Assembly (NCBI RefSeq): GCF_002860205.1 | Contig: NZ_PGVB01000016.1 | Coordinates: forward strand, 62,001 to 126,000 | Source of the DNA: Bacillus sp. T33-2 | GTDB taxonomy: Bacteria > Bacillota > Bacilli > Bacillales > Cytobacillaceae | Reading direction: 5' to 3' | Length of the DNA: 64,000 nt | Made by a program: the position numbers and the translations under genes | Part shown: positions 8,270-16,899 of the stretch, piece by piece | Position numbering within the stretch: the stretch's first letter is position 1 | Layout of the letters: the number at the start of each line of letters is the position of its first letter | The notes under the pieces: generated by a model | Database searches by the model: none | What the model was told of the DNA's origin: nothing | The model's input: only the letters and a program-made list of their open reading frames with translations

Positions 8270-9841
8270 GTGAAGGTCTTAAAAGCAGAACCTTTTCTTG
8301 AAGGAATCTCACTTCAGCAGCAGACGCTCACACGCCTTGAAGGCGAAATGGAAGCAATTTTAAAAGCAGCAGAAAGCTTTGCTGGCATGGAAGAAGCACT
8401 TAAAGGAAAGGGAGGAGGAGCACTCCGCTCATTTTATAAGGATTGCCATGTCCCCTTCATTCAGTATTTCATAACCTTTAAGAATCAGTTTAACACCACA
8501 CTGGACCAGATTCAGTCTGCACTAAATTCACTGGAACCCCATCCTTCAGGTGTAATCCGCCAGCACTTCCTGGAAGGCGAACTCCAAGCGAAATTAAATG
8601 AACTCAAGCACCTGACAGAAAGTTTGACAGATGAAGGAAATGCGATAATCAATACAGTATCAGACATTGTATCTCTTCCCAAGCTGGATGACAGCAGCTT
8701 TCAGGATGGTGTCCGCAGAGCGATGAAGAAAATAGAAGATACCATTAGTGATCTTCACGAATTTGACAGGACCCAGACAAATGCACTAGATGTAATTGAT
8801 GAAGATATCATCATAATGGAACAATGGCTTGCCGACCTTGAGGGGATGGTAACGGATGGGCTGGTGAACAGCAGTTTTCCTGCCGAACAGTGGAAGGAGT
8901 ATTCATCTGTTTCTCCTTTAACGACTGAGTTGGCGAAGCGGATGGTGAATACTGGCTCTGTTGGTGAAGGGACAGAAAAGGATAATACAGGAAATGTTGC
9001 TGGTGCCATCCCTTTTATGCTGGCAGCCAAGGATCATGTTGGGAACGCCAAAAAAGCAAATACCGCGATTACAGGCGCAATATCCAGTTTCAGAATGTAT
9101 ATGGCAGGAAAGAACAATGGTTTAAGCATTACAAAGGTATATAACCCTAACACCGGGAAATACAGCTATCGCTTGCATGCGACCGGCAAGGCCCTAAGAG
9201 CTTTGGGCATTGAGCCGGACTCCAAGGCATATAAAGAATTAATGGCAGGAGTTCCCAAAGGCAGCAAACGCTTAAATGACAAGCACTATAAAATAGCTGC
9301 AGATAATAAAGCAACACTAAAATATGCGACAAAAAAACCGGGTCAATCAGGCTGGTCAGGAGTGGGAGATGAAGTACTAAAAAGCCATCCTTCACTAGAT
9401 TATTGGAATGACAAGGCAACAACATTTGAAAAAGCGAAAACAGTCGGAAAAGCAACGCTTTCCGGGGCAGGGAAATCTTTTAAGGATGCTGTTGACTTTA
9501 AAGGGATTGTAACGAGCGGACCAGTAAAGGGTGCAACAAAAGCCCTCGGACCGTTATCGGCGGGTCTAACATACTATAGTAATCACAATAGTGCAAAAGA
9601 AGCAGGTTTATCCGGAGAACAGGCTGTCAAAAGGGTAGCAGTGGATACTTCTATTGATATGGCCGTTTCTGGTGCGGTTCAGGCAGGGAGTGTGGCGTTT
9701 TTTACTGCTGCAATTCCGATCCCAGGGGTAGGAACTGCAGTTGGAGTTGCTTTCGGTATAGCAGCGAACACCATGCTAAACAGTAAGGACAAAAAAACGG
9801 GAAAATCAATTATGGATAACATTAAAGGTTGGTTTCACTAA
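8270..9841 (+). CDS. LXG-domain T7SS effector with a glycine-rich membrane-active C-terminus
   Basis: 523 residues from GTG 8270 (GAGAGGTG upstream). Residues 1 to about 215 form the long-helix LXG domain (KVLKAEPFLEGISLQQQTL; FYKDCHVPFIQYFI), which directs export by the T7SS. The middle is a variable linker. The last 70 residues are strongly hydrophobic and small-residue rich (AGSVAFFTAAIPIPGVGTAV, then GVAFGIAANTML), ending in a short basic tail. No nuclease, deaminase or ADP-ribosylase motif is seen. A glycine-zipper pore former similar in concept to S. aureus TspA is the best guess, and it fits the membrane proteins that follow as immunity candidates. Confidence 0.8.
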   Translation: MKVLKAEPFLEGISLQQQTLTRLEGEMEAILKAAESFAGMEEALKGKGGGALRSFYKDCHVPFIQYFITFKNQFNTTLDQIQSALNSLEPHPSGVIRQHFLEGELQAKLNELKHLTESLTDEGNAIINTVSDIVSLPKLDDSSFQDGVRRAMKKIEDTISDLHEFDRTQTNALDVIDEDIIIMEQWLADLEGMVTDGLVNSSFPAEQWKEYSSVSPLTTELAKRMVNTGSVGEGTEKDNTGNVAGAIPFMLAAKDHVGNAKKANTAITGAISSFRMYMAGKNNGLSITKVYNPNTGKYSYRLHATGKALRALGIEPDSKAYKELMAGVPKGSKRLNDKHYKIAADNKATLKYATKKPGQSGWSGVGDEVLKSHPSLDYWNDKATTFEKAKTVGKATLSGAGKSFKDAVDFKGIVTSGPVKGATKALGPLSAGLTYYSNHNSAKEAGLSGEQAVKRVAVDTSIDMAVSGAVQAGSVAFFTAAIPIPGVGTAVGVAFGIAANTMLNSKDKKTGKSIMDNIKGWFH

Positions 9842-9860
9842 GTATCAGGAGGATTGTATT

Positions 9861-10658
9861 ATGTTGGGAAAGCTTTCAGAAAAGGATTTTGCAGTATTAA
9901 GAGGACCTTTGGAATCAGGACGACAAAGTCCACAATCGTTAAGCGGCACATTATTTTTGGGTTTATTTATACAAGCTTTAATTGTTTTCTTAATTTATAA
10001 TACAACAGAGTCTACTGTTTATCCAAATGTTGATCAAATAAAAACAATCCACTATTGGACTACTGGGGCCCTTATGGTTTTATCGATCCTTTATGCCTTT
10101 CCTTTTGTTTATAAAAGAGGTCAAAAAATACAATATTTATTGGGAATCCTTGTCTCTCAAAATGCGGGTGCAGCAAGTATGTTTTTAGGAGCAATATTCT
10201 TCATTGGAGAAAGCGATGCGGCCCGTGTAAATTCTCTTATAAATCTCACGTTTATGTCACTTGCTATAGCATTGGTTCTATTTATTGTCACTTATATTCG
10301 ATTCTACATACTGCTTAAAAAGGGCAAATACAGAGAAGGTTCTGATAGAGATATTTTGAGACAGAGATTTGAAGCAAGATCGTACTTACCGATTGCAATA
10401 GTCGGCAGCACAGGATTAGTTCTTATACTTCAATACTTGATCAGAAATGGGGTAATTGATTCAATCGAATCAATATTATTGTCAGTACTTCCGCTGCTAA
10501 TCTTTTACACTATGATTTTTGTTCTTCCTGAACAACTTGTTATTCTTTATTGTAAATTTCGGTTTAAGAGCTTTAATTTTAATGAAAGAGGCTATTTGTA
10601 TTCTACGAAAGATTCCCTTCCAAAAGAAAATAGTATTGGGCGAATAGACAGTGTTTAG
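9861..10658 (+). CDS. Multi-pass membrane protein, candidate immunity to the LXG toxin (paralogue 1)
   Basis: 265 residues with about six hydrophobic segments. AGGAGG precedes the ATG 19 bases after the toxin stop. It shares its opening (RGPLESGRQSPxSL) and ending (FYTMIFVLPEQLVILYC, then RFKSFNFNE) with the next gene, so the two are tandem duplicates. I do not recognise a named family. Position directly after a toxin with a membrane-active tail, plus polytopic topology, suggests an immunity protein acting in the membrane, as with TspA and its membrane-bound antagonist. This is inference. Confidence 0.6.
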   Translation: MLGKLSEKDFAVLRGPLESGRQSPQSLSGTLFLGLFIQALIVFLIYNTTESTVYPNVDQIKTIHYWTTGALMVLSILYAFPFVYKRGQKIQYLLGILVSQNAGAASMFLGAIFFIGESDAARVNSLINLTFMSLAIALVLFIVTYIRFYILLKKGKYREGSDRDILRQRFEARSYLPIAIVGSTGLVLILQYLIRNGVIDSIESILLSVLPLLIFYTMIFVLPEQLVILYCKFRFKSFNFNERGYLYSTKDSLPKENSIGRIDSV

Positions 10659-11466
10659 AAATCTGTGCGAAGAAGATTTTGCACTGCTAAGAGGTCCGTT
10701 AGAATCAGGCAGACAAAGCCCCAACTCCCTCGGAGGGATTCTTTTCCTGGGCTGTTTCCTTCAATGGCTGCTTTTTTATTTAATATATACAGTAACCGCT
10801 GAAATGACTGTCTATCCAAACGTTGAATCTATTAAAACTATTCATTTTTGGTCCACAATTGTGCTAACTATTCTTTCAGCTATTTTTGCAATTTCAGCAG
10901 TTTATAAGAAATTTGAAAAGTCTCAATATATAGTATCAATCATTGTATCTCAAAACCTGTTCGGTATTTTTCTTTACTTAGGTGCACTTTTTTCTATTGG
11001 TCAAGAATCAGAAGCAACAGAAGAGTTTTTAATCACATTTACATATATCACTTTGGGGGTTGCTGCTGCGCTGTTTCTTGCAACATTTATGCGATTATAT
11101 CTTCTCCTGAAAAATGGTAGATATCGTGAGGGTTCAGCTAAAGGGGAGCACAGAGAAAAGTTTGACACCACTTCTTATATACCAGTTGCCATTGTAGGAA
11201 GTACTGGAATTGTTCTTATTATAATTTCCTTAATTCGAAATGGATTAATAGGCGGTTCATTCGAAACTGTTTTATTTACTGTACTTCCTTTGCTCATCTT
11301 CTATACAATGATCTTTGTACTTCCGGAGCAGCTTGTAATCCTGTATTGCAAGTATCGCTTTAAGAGCTTCAATTTTAATGAAAGTGGCTTTCTGTATCCT
11401 ATGGAAGAAATGAAGCCTATTTCAAAAAGAGTGAGTAAACGCCCGGTAAAAATCCGGAAAGGGTGA
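10651..11466 (+). CDS. Multi-pass membrane protein, candidate immunity (paralogue 2)
   Basis: 271 residues starting at GTG 10651, which overlaps the stop of the previous gene by eight bases, so translation is probably coupled. It is clearly homologous to the preceding protein along its whole length, with conserved termini and a diverged middle, and about six TM segments. The basic tail (SKRVSKRPVKIRKG) should face the cytoplasm. Two non-identical paralogues could protect against different variants of the toxin, or one may be non-immunity. Family unknown. Confidence 0.6.
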   Translation: MFRNLCEEDFALLRGPLESGRQSPNSLGGILFLGCFLQWLLFYLIYTVTAEMTVYPNVESIKTIHFWSTIVLTILSAIFAISAVYKKFEKSQYIVSIIVSQNLFGIFLYLGALFSIGQESEATEEFLITFTYITLGVAAALFLATFMRLYLLLKNGRYREGSAKGEHREKFDTTSYIPVAIVGSTGIVLIIISLIRNGLIGGSFETVLFTVLPLLIFYTMIFVLPEQLVILYCKYRFKSFNFNESGFLYPMEEMKPISKRVSKRPVKIRKG

Positions 11467-11471
11467 TATCA

Positions 11472-11924
11472 ATGGAGGTACGTTCACTGCAATTTGATTG
11501 TTTGTTTGTCTACCGCAGACATGGTCTCAAGGAAAAATGGCAGGAAGGCCTGTATTATCTGGAGGATCTGGAGCTGAATCAGGAAGTATACAAAAATGGG
11601 CCTGTATTTTTCTCCTTTAAAAGCGATCAAAATGATCCGGAAAGAGGAGAATTTACTTATTATCTGCCCATCAATGGACCGGTTGTTGTAAAAGAAGATG
11701 CAGACTTCGAGTATGTGGATAGCCTGCATATTGAAAAAGCACTTGTCTTAAGGCAGGCAGATCAGGAGGCAAATTTTACAGCCGCACATGAAAAAATGAG
11801 AATTTTTGCATCAAAGGAAGGAATCCCTCTCGATCAAACTTACTACTGTGTCATGCTTGATGTGTACGGAGAAATCATCATCGACCTTTATATCCCGATG
11901 CTGGAACGGAGAGATGCGAGTTGA
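11472..11924 (+). CDS. DUF5085-like protein of the LXG operon (1)
   Basis: 150 residues from ATG 11472; GGGTGA at 11461-11466 is placed to serve it. An in-frame GTG at 11463 would add three residues. The mixed alpha/beta soluble protein has no TM segments (SLQFDCLFVYRRHGLKEKWQ; YYLPINGPVV; YGEIIIDLYIPML). It fits DUF5085, a family I know only as a companion of Bacillus LXG loci. It overlaps the next gene, which is a distant relative (YYCVMLDVYGEIIIDLYIP here, IMTAEIFLPIEE there). Function unknown: a chaperone, adaptor or cytoplasmic immunity factor. Confidence 0.6.
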   Translation: MEVRSLQFDCLFVYRRHGLKEKWQEGLYYLEDLELNQEVYKNGPVFFSFKSDQNDPERGEFTYYLPINGPVVVKEDADFEYVDSLHIEKALVLRQADQEANFTAAHEKMRIFASKEGIPLDQTYYCVMLDVYGEIIIDLYIPMLERRDAS

Positions 11925-12388
11925 TTAAAGAACAGCATTACATTACATACCGCAATGTCGCGTCCAAGCTGTATAATTTTTACCCAGAGGAAATACGCGT
12001 TGCAATTGAGGACCTTACAAACATCCTTGAAGGATACGGATACACTACATCAGGAGACCTTTTTTATTCCATTCTTAGTGATCCACAAGCAGAGATTATG
12101 ACGGCCGAGATCTTTTTGCCGATAGAAGAATCGTTTTTAGCAATACCGAAAGAGGAGGAAGTTCTTTTTCGGAGTTACTTTACAATTAAGAATGCGATTG
12201 TGGCGAGGATTCTCGACCAGTTTGATGAACAGTCTCAGGTGAAGTACTGGGAGCTTGCTGCTTATGCAGAGAATAATGGCATGAAGCAGGCCACTCCTGT
12301 TTTCGTGGAATATAAGCGGACGCATTCCGGGAGATTTTATATTGAAATGAGCTTTGGGGTTGAATCCCGCGTATCGGCCAAGATTTAA
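11921..12388 (+). CDS. DUF5085-like protein of the LXG operon (2)
   Basis: 155 residues from TTG 11921, overlapping the previous stop by four bases (TTGA), which indicates coupled translation. Soluble alpha/beta protein without signal or TM segments. Its plan resembles the preceding gene: an N-terminal variable-response segment, a central hydrophobic strand ending in PIEESF, and a C-terminal strand IEMSFGVESR. It is the last gene of the LXG operon; a hairpin repeat with a T run follows. Function unknown. Confidence 0.55.
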   Translation: MIKEQHYITYRNVASKLYNFYPEEIRVAIEDLTNILEGYGYTTSGDLFYSILSDPQAEIMTAEIFLPIEESFLAIPKEEEVLFRSYFTIKNAIVARILDQFDEQSQVKYWELAAYAENNGMKQATPVFVEYKRTHSGRFYIEMSFGVESRVSAKI

Positions 12389-12413
12389 TTGAGGTAGCTG
12401 TCCTTAATTTAGG

Positions 12414-12454
12414 GAAGCATCGGAAGCATCGGGACGGTTCTGATGCTTCTTTTT
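12414..12454. repeat. Dispersed GAAGCA/TGCTTC hairpin repeat, copy 2, with duplicated left arm
   Basis: GAAGCATC occurs twice (12414-12421 and 12423-12430), then GGGACGGTTCT and GATGCTTC (12442-12449) followed by TTTTTA. An 8-bp perfect stem serves as a terminator for the LXG operon. The doubled arm looks like slippage or partial insertion of a second unit. Confidence 0.7.
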
Positions 12455-12602
12455 ATTCGATGGAAGTTCCGCACTTAAGTTTTCCGGCGTCCTTACCTAT
12501 AAATAATCCGGATTGATGAGCCGATAAAAGAAAGAGATGAAATAATCTCCATTTGTCATATTTTATATTTTTGCCTTTTTTTGAGGTCACCAGGAGGAGA
12601 TC

Positions 12603-14966
12603 ATGTATTCTTTTTCAAGTTTTCATCTTTTTGATTTTCGCTTTGTTGCCCTGACAGTCCTTTTTTCAATGATTAGCTGTATCATTGGAGTTGAAGCGAG
12701 CGTACGGGTGAAAAAGCAGACGATGCAGGGTAAGAGTTTAGTATTTAGCTCTGCAATTTTAGCCATCACTTTCTGGCTTACCCACTTTTTTGTGTCGGTC
12801 TCTGTTGATATACCATTTTCAACAACACATTATGATTATGCTATATATGCTGTTTTAAATTTTCTATTATGCTTTGCCGGGTCTTTCGTCGCTCTAAAAA
12901 TGGCTCAGTTTCGCGTTGTATCCGAGAAACAATATCTCCTTGGAGGTTTATCCATTGGTGCCATCATTATTGGCGCGGATATAAGCGGGTACTTCATTTT
13001 ATTTAGGGACTTAGTGGAGGTTAAACTAATTATCCTGTTAATTGCATCCCTTTTAACACTGGGAGCTTCCTTTTCCATCTTGCGATTTTTGCTTCAAATT
13101 ACCAATGAGGATTCCAGAAGTGTCGGAACAAAATGGAAGCACATTGGCTCGGTTACTGCGGGGGTTTCATTTGCGGGAATTCCGTATATATCAATGGTTT
13201 CACTCCTCAATTTAGACTCCATTAACCCCTCTGTATATGAGATGATCCTTCCGTTTATCTTTGTCGTGGCAGCAAATCTCGGGATGGCCCTTGTGCCGGA
13301 TTTATTAGGGGGCAAAATTTTAGAAGAAAATGTACAGTCCTATACTTCGCTTTTTAACTACAATCCGGGTGCAGTGTTTTCTGTGGGCCTGGATGGACGT
13401 ATCATAAAAACGAATCGAGTCGCAACCAAAATCACGGGATTTACAAGTGAAGAATTGATCGGCAGACATATAAGTATGTTTTTTCAAAAACCGGACAATG
13501 AAAGGATCCCGGCGATTTTAAAGAACGTATTGAACGGAACCATTTCAAATATTGAAACCCAGTTTGTCAATAAACAGGGAAGCTTGAAGGATATTAAAAT
13601 TACTGCAGTCCGTACGCTGGTGAATGGCCAAATCACAGGAGCATTTGGAATTGTCGAAGATATTACGGATCGAAAATCTGCAGAAAGGAAAGTGGAATAT
13701 CTTGCCTATCATGATGAACTGACCGATTTGCCGAATCGAAGAATGATGAGAAATGTAATGGCTAAATATGCGGAGAAGAAGTATTCATTTACTATAATGC
13801 TTTTAGATTTTGACCGGTTTAAAAGAATTAATGACACTTTCGGCCATTCCTTTGGGGATAAGCTCTTAATTGAGATTGGGAAAAGGCTGCATAAAAGTGT
13901 TGGGGATGAAGGGACCATTGCAAGACTGGGTGGGGACGAATTTTTAGTGCTGCTTCCTTCCAATAATTATAAAACATTGGCAGATCATATCATTGAAAGC
14001 TTCAGAACTCCTTTAATTGTGAACGGCTATGAAGTTATGCTGACAGCCAGCATGGGCATTGCTTGGTTTCCTATCCATGCAAGAAACGTCAATGACCTGT
14101 ATAAATTTGCAGACATGGCCATGTACTATTGTAAGGAAAATGGCGGGGATGGCTATTCGGTCTACAGTGAAGAAATGGCAGAAAAGACCCTTAATCAGCT
14201 AGGGATTGAGCAAGATTTACGAAACGCCCTTCAGAACAAGGAGCTAATGCTTTATTTTCAGCCGAAATACCATACCAGCAAAAATGTATTAACAGGTTCA
14301 GAGGCATTGTTAAGGTGGAAACATCCTGAAAAAGGTTTTATTCCTCCAAATGTGTTCATTCCTATTGCCGAAGAAAGTGGACTTATCGTTATTTTAGAGA
14401 CGTTCGTTATTACCGAGGCATGTAAAGTTCTCCGTGAGTGGAAGGTAAAAGGAAAAGAAGTCAAAAGGGTTTCAGTAAATATTTCGTTGATCACTATTTT
14501 GCAGGAAGGCTTTGTTTCCTTTATCCAAAATCAATTAAACGAATTTAACCTGGACGGGGAACTGTTGGAGCTGGAAATAACTGAAAGAATTGTGATGAAA
14601 AACGAAGAAGATGTCAATTGCATATTACAGTCCCTGCGCGAAAAAGGAATCAAGATTAGTATAGATGATTTCGGAACTGGGTACAGTTCATTAAGCTACA
14701 TAGACAAACTAAATGTAGACATATTGAAAATTGACAAATCCTTCATTGATAACATTGAAAACAACAAAGAAGTCGTAACCGCGATCATCTTCCTTGCCAA
14801 AAACCTGAATTTGCAGGTGATTGCAGAAGGCGTCGAAACGGAAAACCAGATAAAGCTTCTCCAGGAAATAGGATGCGAGGACGTTCAGGGTTATTACTAT
14901 TCACCCCCGATTCCAATTGATGAATTCGAGCAGAAACATTGTCAAACGGAGAGGGAACTTGTTTAA
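12603..14966 (+). CDS. Membrane-bound MHYT-like/PAS/GGDEF/EAL c-di-GMP protein
   Basis: 787 residues behind AGGAGGAGATC. Residues 1 to about 235 form about seven TM helices with an MHYT-like layout, although the signature is altered (WLTHFFVSVS where MHYT would be). A PAS domain lies at about 248-365 (FNYNPGAVFSVGLDGRIIKT; GFTSEELIGRHIS). The GGDEF domain (about 370-530) keeps the active motif in ARLGGDEFLVLL. The EAL domain (about 540-785) keeps SEALLRW, EITERIVMKN, DDFGTGYSSLSY, LKIDKSF and AEGVETENQ, so both cyclase and phosphodiesterase activity look possible. It probably links a membrane signal to c-di-GMP control of motility or biofilm. Monocistronic; the repeat hairpin follows the stop directly. 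Confidence 0.88.
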   Translation: MYSFSSFHLFDFRFVALTVLFSMISCIIGVEASVRVKKQTMQGKSLVFSSAILAITFWLTHFFVSVSVDIPFSTTHYDYAIYAVLNFLLCFAGSFVALKMAQFRVVSEKQYLLGGLSIGAIIIGADISGYFILFRDLVEVKLIILLIASLLTLGASFSILRFLLQITNEDSRSVGTKWKHIGSVTAGVSFAGIPYISMVSLLNLDSINPSVYEMILPFIFVVAANLGMALVPDLLGGKILEENVQSYTSLFNYNPGAVFSVGLDGRIIKTNRVATKITGFTSEELIGRHISMFFQKPDNERIPAILKNVLNGTISNIETQFVNKQGSLKDIKITAVRTLVNGQITGAFGIVEDITDRKSAERKVEYLAYHDELTDLPNRRMMRNVMAKYAEKKYSFTIMLLDFDRFKRINDTFGHSFGDKLLIEIGKRLHKSVGDEGTIARLGGDEFLVLLPSNNYKTLADHIIESFRTPLIVNGYEVMLTASMGIAWFPIHARNVNDLYKFADMAMYYCKENGGDGYSVYSEEMAEKTLNQLGIEQDLRNALQNKELMLYFQPKYHTSKNVLTGSEALLRWKHPEKGFIPPNVFIPIAEESGLIVILETFVITEACKVLREWKVKGKEVKRVSVNISLITILQEGFVSFIQNQLNEFNLDGELLELEITERIVMKNEEDVNCILQSLREKGIKISIDDFGTGYSSLSYIDKLNVDILKIDKSFIDNIENNKEVVTAIIFLAKNLNLQVIAEGVETENQIKLLQEIGCEDVQGYYYSPPIPIDEFEQKHCQTERELV

Positions 14967-15002
14967 GAAGCATGGGGACGGTTCTCGTGCTTCTTTCTTT
15001 TT
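14967..15002. repeat. Dispersed GAAGCA/TGCTTC hairpin repeat, copy 3
   Basis: GAAGCA begins on the base after the TAA of the GGDEF-EAL gene. Core TGGGGACGGTTCTCG, right arm TGCTTC (14988-14993), then TTTCTTTTT. It supplies the gene's terminator. Confidence 0.75.
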
Positions 15003-15057
15003 GCCTGTAATGTTATAAAAAGAGTGTTTATAACATAACCAAAAAAGTGGAAGAGTA

Positions 15058-15338
15058 TATGAAACACGCATTCTTGCGATTTATAGTAATAACAACGATT
15101 CCAATCACACCTACTCTTTGCGCCGGATTGCCAATCAATTGACCGAGAACATCACTTTTATGTGGCTTTCAGGTAAACAACAGCTGCATTTCCGGACCAT
15201 TAACCGATTCCGATCCGAGAGGAGAAGGATGTCATCTATGAAACCTTATTTTCCATTGTGGACTTGCTTCGGCTTATGCACATAACCTTAAAAAGTGGGA
15301 TTCCATGGATTCAAAAACTAAAAGAAAAAGCAGAATAA
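15058..15338 (+). mobile_element. IS1182-family transposase remnant (frameshifted, internally deleted)
   Basis: One frame reads SLRRIANQL, TENITFMWLSGKQQ and FRTINRFRSER, the N-terminal signature of IS1182-type DDE transposases. It then shifts to a second frame reading KDVIYETLFSIVDLLRL, which is the natural continuation in the family. After that the sequence jumps to something like the C-terminal tail (AHNLKKWDS in one frame). The catalytic core is missing and no start is obvious, so this is an old inactive insertion. Confidence 0.65.
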
Positions 15339-15408
15339 GGGGAGGAAATCTCCTATTTTAATCTGTTTTTCTTCCATTAAACTCCATTTAACCACCGAAA
15401 ATAAAAAA

Positions 15409-15448
15409 CTGACTCAGAAGATCGTTAATCAACTACCTTTTGAGTCAG
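15409..15448. terminator. Hairpin downstream of the IS1182 remnant
   Basis: CTGACTCA (15409-15416) pairs with TGAGTCAG (15441-15448), preceded by AAAAAA and followed by CCTCTTT. It may be a terminator for either strand or part of the old insertion-sequence end. Confidence 0.45.
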
Positions 15449-15509
15449 CCTCTTTAACCGCCCTTCATTTGAAGTTACTGGTTCGCGGTAAATGAGCCTT
15501 TAAAACGAT

Positions 15510-15605
15510 TTAATAAAACCTACAAGAACATCCAACCACAATGATGAGAACGAATAGCACAACGATTAACGCAAATAAACGTCCTCCTCCATATCCTTCA
15601 CTCAT
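15510..15605 (-). CDS. YjcZ-family small membrane protein, type A, copy 1
   Basis: 31 residues: a glycine-rich start (MSEGYGGGR) and one hydrophobic helix ([15 protein letters not shown]), ending GCSCRFY. GGAGGTGAT precedes the ATG. Short glycine-rich proteins with a [15 protein letters not shown] helix form the YjcZ family of Bacillus, usually sporulation-associated. It lies in a segment that is repeated at 17663-17758. Too short for most gene callers, but the ribosome binding site and the conserved second copy support it. Confidence 0.75.
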   Translation of the reverse strand: MSEGYGGGRLFALIVVLFVLIIVVGCSCRFY

Positions 15606-15655
15606 ATTTATCACCTCCAAATATTTTTAATTTCCGTGAAATATATCTGCTGAAA

Positions 15656-15778
15656 TTAATAAAAGAATGCTGTACCTACAATGATTAATAGGATGAACAA
15701 TACTACAATTAAAGCAAAACCGCCGCCGTAGCCGTAGCCGCCGCCATAGCCGTAGCCACCACAAGATCCCCAGCACAT
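15656..15778 (-). CDS. YjcZ-family small membrane protein, type B, copy 1
   Basis: 40 residues: [14 protein letters not shown]-type glycine/tyrosine-rich head followed by the canonical helix [15 protein letters not shown] and TAFFY. GAGGTGAGAC precedes the ATG. It is transcribed on the minus strand ahead of the type A gene, 50 bases apart, and the pair is duplicated at 17663-17930. Probably a membrane or spore-coat-associated small protein made during sporulation. Confidence 0.78.
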   Translation of the reverse strand: MCWGSCGGYGYGGGYGYGGGFALIVVLFILLIIVGTAFFY

Positions 15779-15898
15779 ATGTCTCACCTCGTTTCATGTT
15801 GTTTTCAACTTCAATATAATCATATGTTTTTATAAACAAAAGGATTGGACAAATTACACGATTTCAGTAGAAATGATCATGTGCATAGACGAAAGAAA

Positions 15899-15926
15899 AA
15901 GCGTATGCGAAATGCATACGCTTCTT
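15899..15926. terminator. Hairpin upstream of the YjcZ pair, unit 1
   Basis: AAGCGTATGC (15899-15908) and GCATACGCTT (15914-15923), followed by CTTCTT and preceded on the other side by GAAAGAAA. The same hairpin recurs at 18058-18082. It could act as a bidirectional terminator. Confidence 0.55.
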
Positions 15927-16062
15927 CTTAAAGAGGTGCATATGGGTGCAGGCACCAATGGCTAGGGGAGAATTCGATTCTCTTACAATACGATATGGAA
16001 AAAGAACAATAAGTAGTGGACACATGTCACTGTAGTAGAAAAATTCTTCAACTGGCGAATAA

Positions 16063-16091
16063 CAAAAAAAGGAAGCCTGATTACCGCTTCC
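16063..16091 (-). terminator. Terminator of the minus-strand gene at 16112-16345
   Basis: Read on the minus strand: GGAAGC, loop, GCTTCC, then a run of T (the AAAAAAA at 16064-16070 on the plus strand). It lies 20 bases after the stop codon of the minus-strand frame, supporting that frame as a real gene. Confidence 0.65.
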
Positions 16092-16111
16092 TAATCTTTA
16101 GTTACATGAAT

Positions 16112-16345
16112 TTAATCTTCTGCCACATCTTTGATGGTTTGTTCAAGGGTATCGGTTAATTGCCTGGCTTTGTTGTCATTTTCCTCTTCAGCCTCATCTT
16201 GCGCAGCGACAATATAGCTTTCAAATCGATTCAACTGCGCAATAATGTCGGTTTGAAGTTGGTATAACACATATTTTCTTGATGTACCATTGGTTCTCAG
16301 GCAGGTAACCCATATTTCTGAAGTCATCCTTTGCGATTTTTGCAA
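16112..16345 (-). CDS. Hypothetical small acidic helical protein
   Basis: 77 residues at most. The second half looks genuinely coding: a helical, strongly acidic stretch QTDIIAQLNRFESYIVAAQD, then DEAEEENDNKARQLTDTLEQ, ending TIKDVAED. The first 25 residues are less convincing, and the true start may be an internal one. A proper terminator follows the stop. It lies between the two YjcZ duplication units. I do not recognise the family; it may be the tail of a truncated gene. Confidence 0.4.
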   Translation of the reverse strand: MQKSQRMTSEIWVTCLRTNGTSRKYVLYQLQTDIIAQLNRFESYIVAAQDEAEEENDNKARQLTDTLEQTIKDVAED

Positions 16346-16428
16346 CCCAGCCCTTAAATTTTTTAAGGATTCAACAAAGATACCACATTTCTTGAAAATC
16401 TTAGAGTTTTACAAAGGATGTGTTCAGT

Positions 16429-16593
16429 ATGCACCTCCTAAAACGTTCATTGTGGAACCGAAATACAGAAAGGGAAGTATGGAACCTCAGCCTTCATGAT
16501 CTGGAAGCCTGCCCATATGTGGAGATACAGCGTAATATATATTCCGAAAAGATTATTAATGAGAAAATTAACCGTTTAAAGCATACTTTCTAA
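16429..16593 (+). CDS. Hypothetical 54-residue protein or gene remnant
   Basis: ATG 16429 lies nine bases after AAAGGATG. The second half (EVWNLSLHDLEACPYVEIQR, then NIYSEKIINEKINRL) has normal protein composition. No recognised family. The flanks (16346-16428 and 16594-16899) hold no convincing gene; a longer frame at 16594-16872 has poor composition and no ribosome binding site. It may be the last part of a truncated gene. Confidence 0.3.
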   Translation: MHLLKRSLWNRNTEREVWNLSLHDLEACPYVEIQRNIYSEKIINEKINRLKHTF

Positions 16594-16899
16594 GTGATAA
16601 ATGGGCGAACGAACCTTGCAACCTTCTGGAAGAAATGCATTTCCTGTTGTGATCATTCTGATCGATACTCGTTATTAAATAGAAAACCCTCATCTGCGAG
16701 CATAGCATTCAGCAGGACTGTTTTGTATCAGCCGAAAAATCAGGCAACAATTATTGGTCCTTTAAAGTCAAAATCATCGGGAAAATCGAAAAAGTGGAGT
16801 GAACTATTTGAGTGGTATATTAAAACCCATATGACATTATTGAAAATAATAATAATTCTCTATAGTAAATAACCAAACCTGTATGCAAGATCAAGCATA

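Larger units (their letters stand above)
15505..16062. repeat. Segmental duplication carrying the YjcZ pair, unit 1
   Basis: About 555 bases aligned with 17658-18212 with scattered substitutions and small indels. The duplicated block includes both YjcZ genes, the AAGCGTATGC hairpin, the phrase AGAGGTGCATATGGGTGCAG, and GTGGACACATGTCACTGTAG. Similarity ends at the phrase AACTGGCGAATAA in both. Confidence 0.8.

Noticed and set aside
15627-15839. 70-codon minus-strand frame overlapping the YjcZ type B gene
   Set aside because: Arg/Leu-rich out-of-frame reading of the Gly/Tyr-rich region; the 40-residue frame has the ribosome binding site and family match.
16594-16872. 92-codon plus-strand open frame
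   Set aside because: No ribosome binding site, odd composition and no domain; it follows directly on another frame's stop. Treated as spacer.
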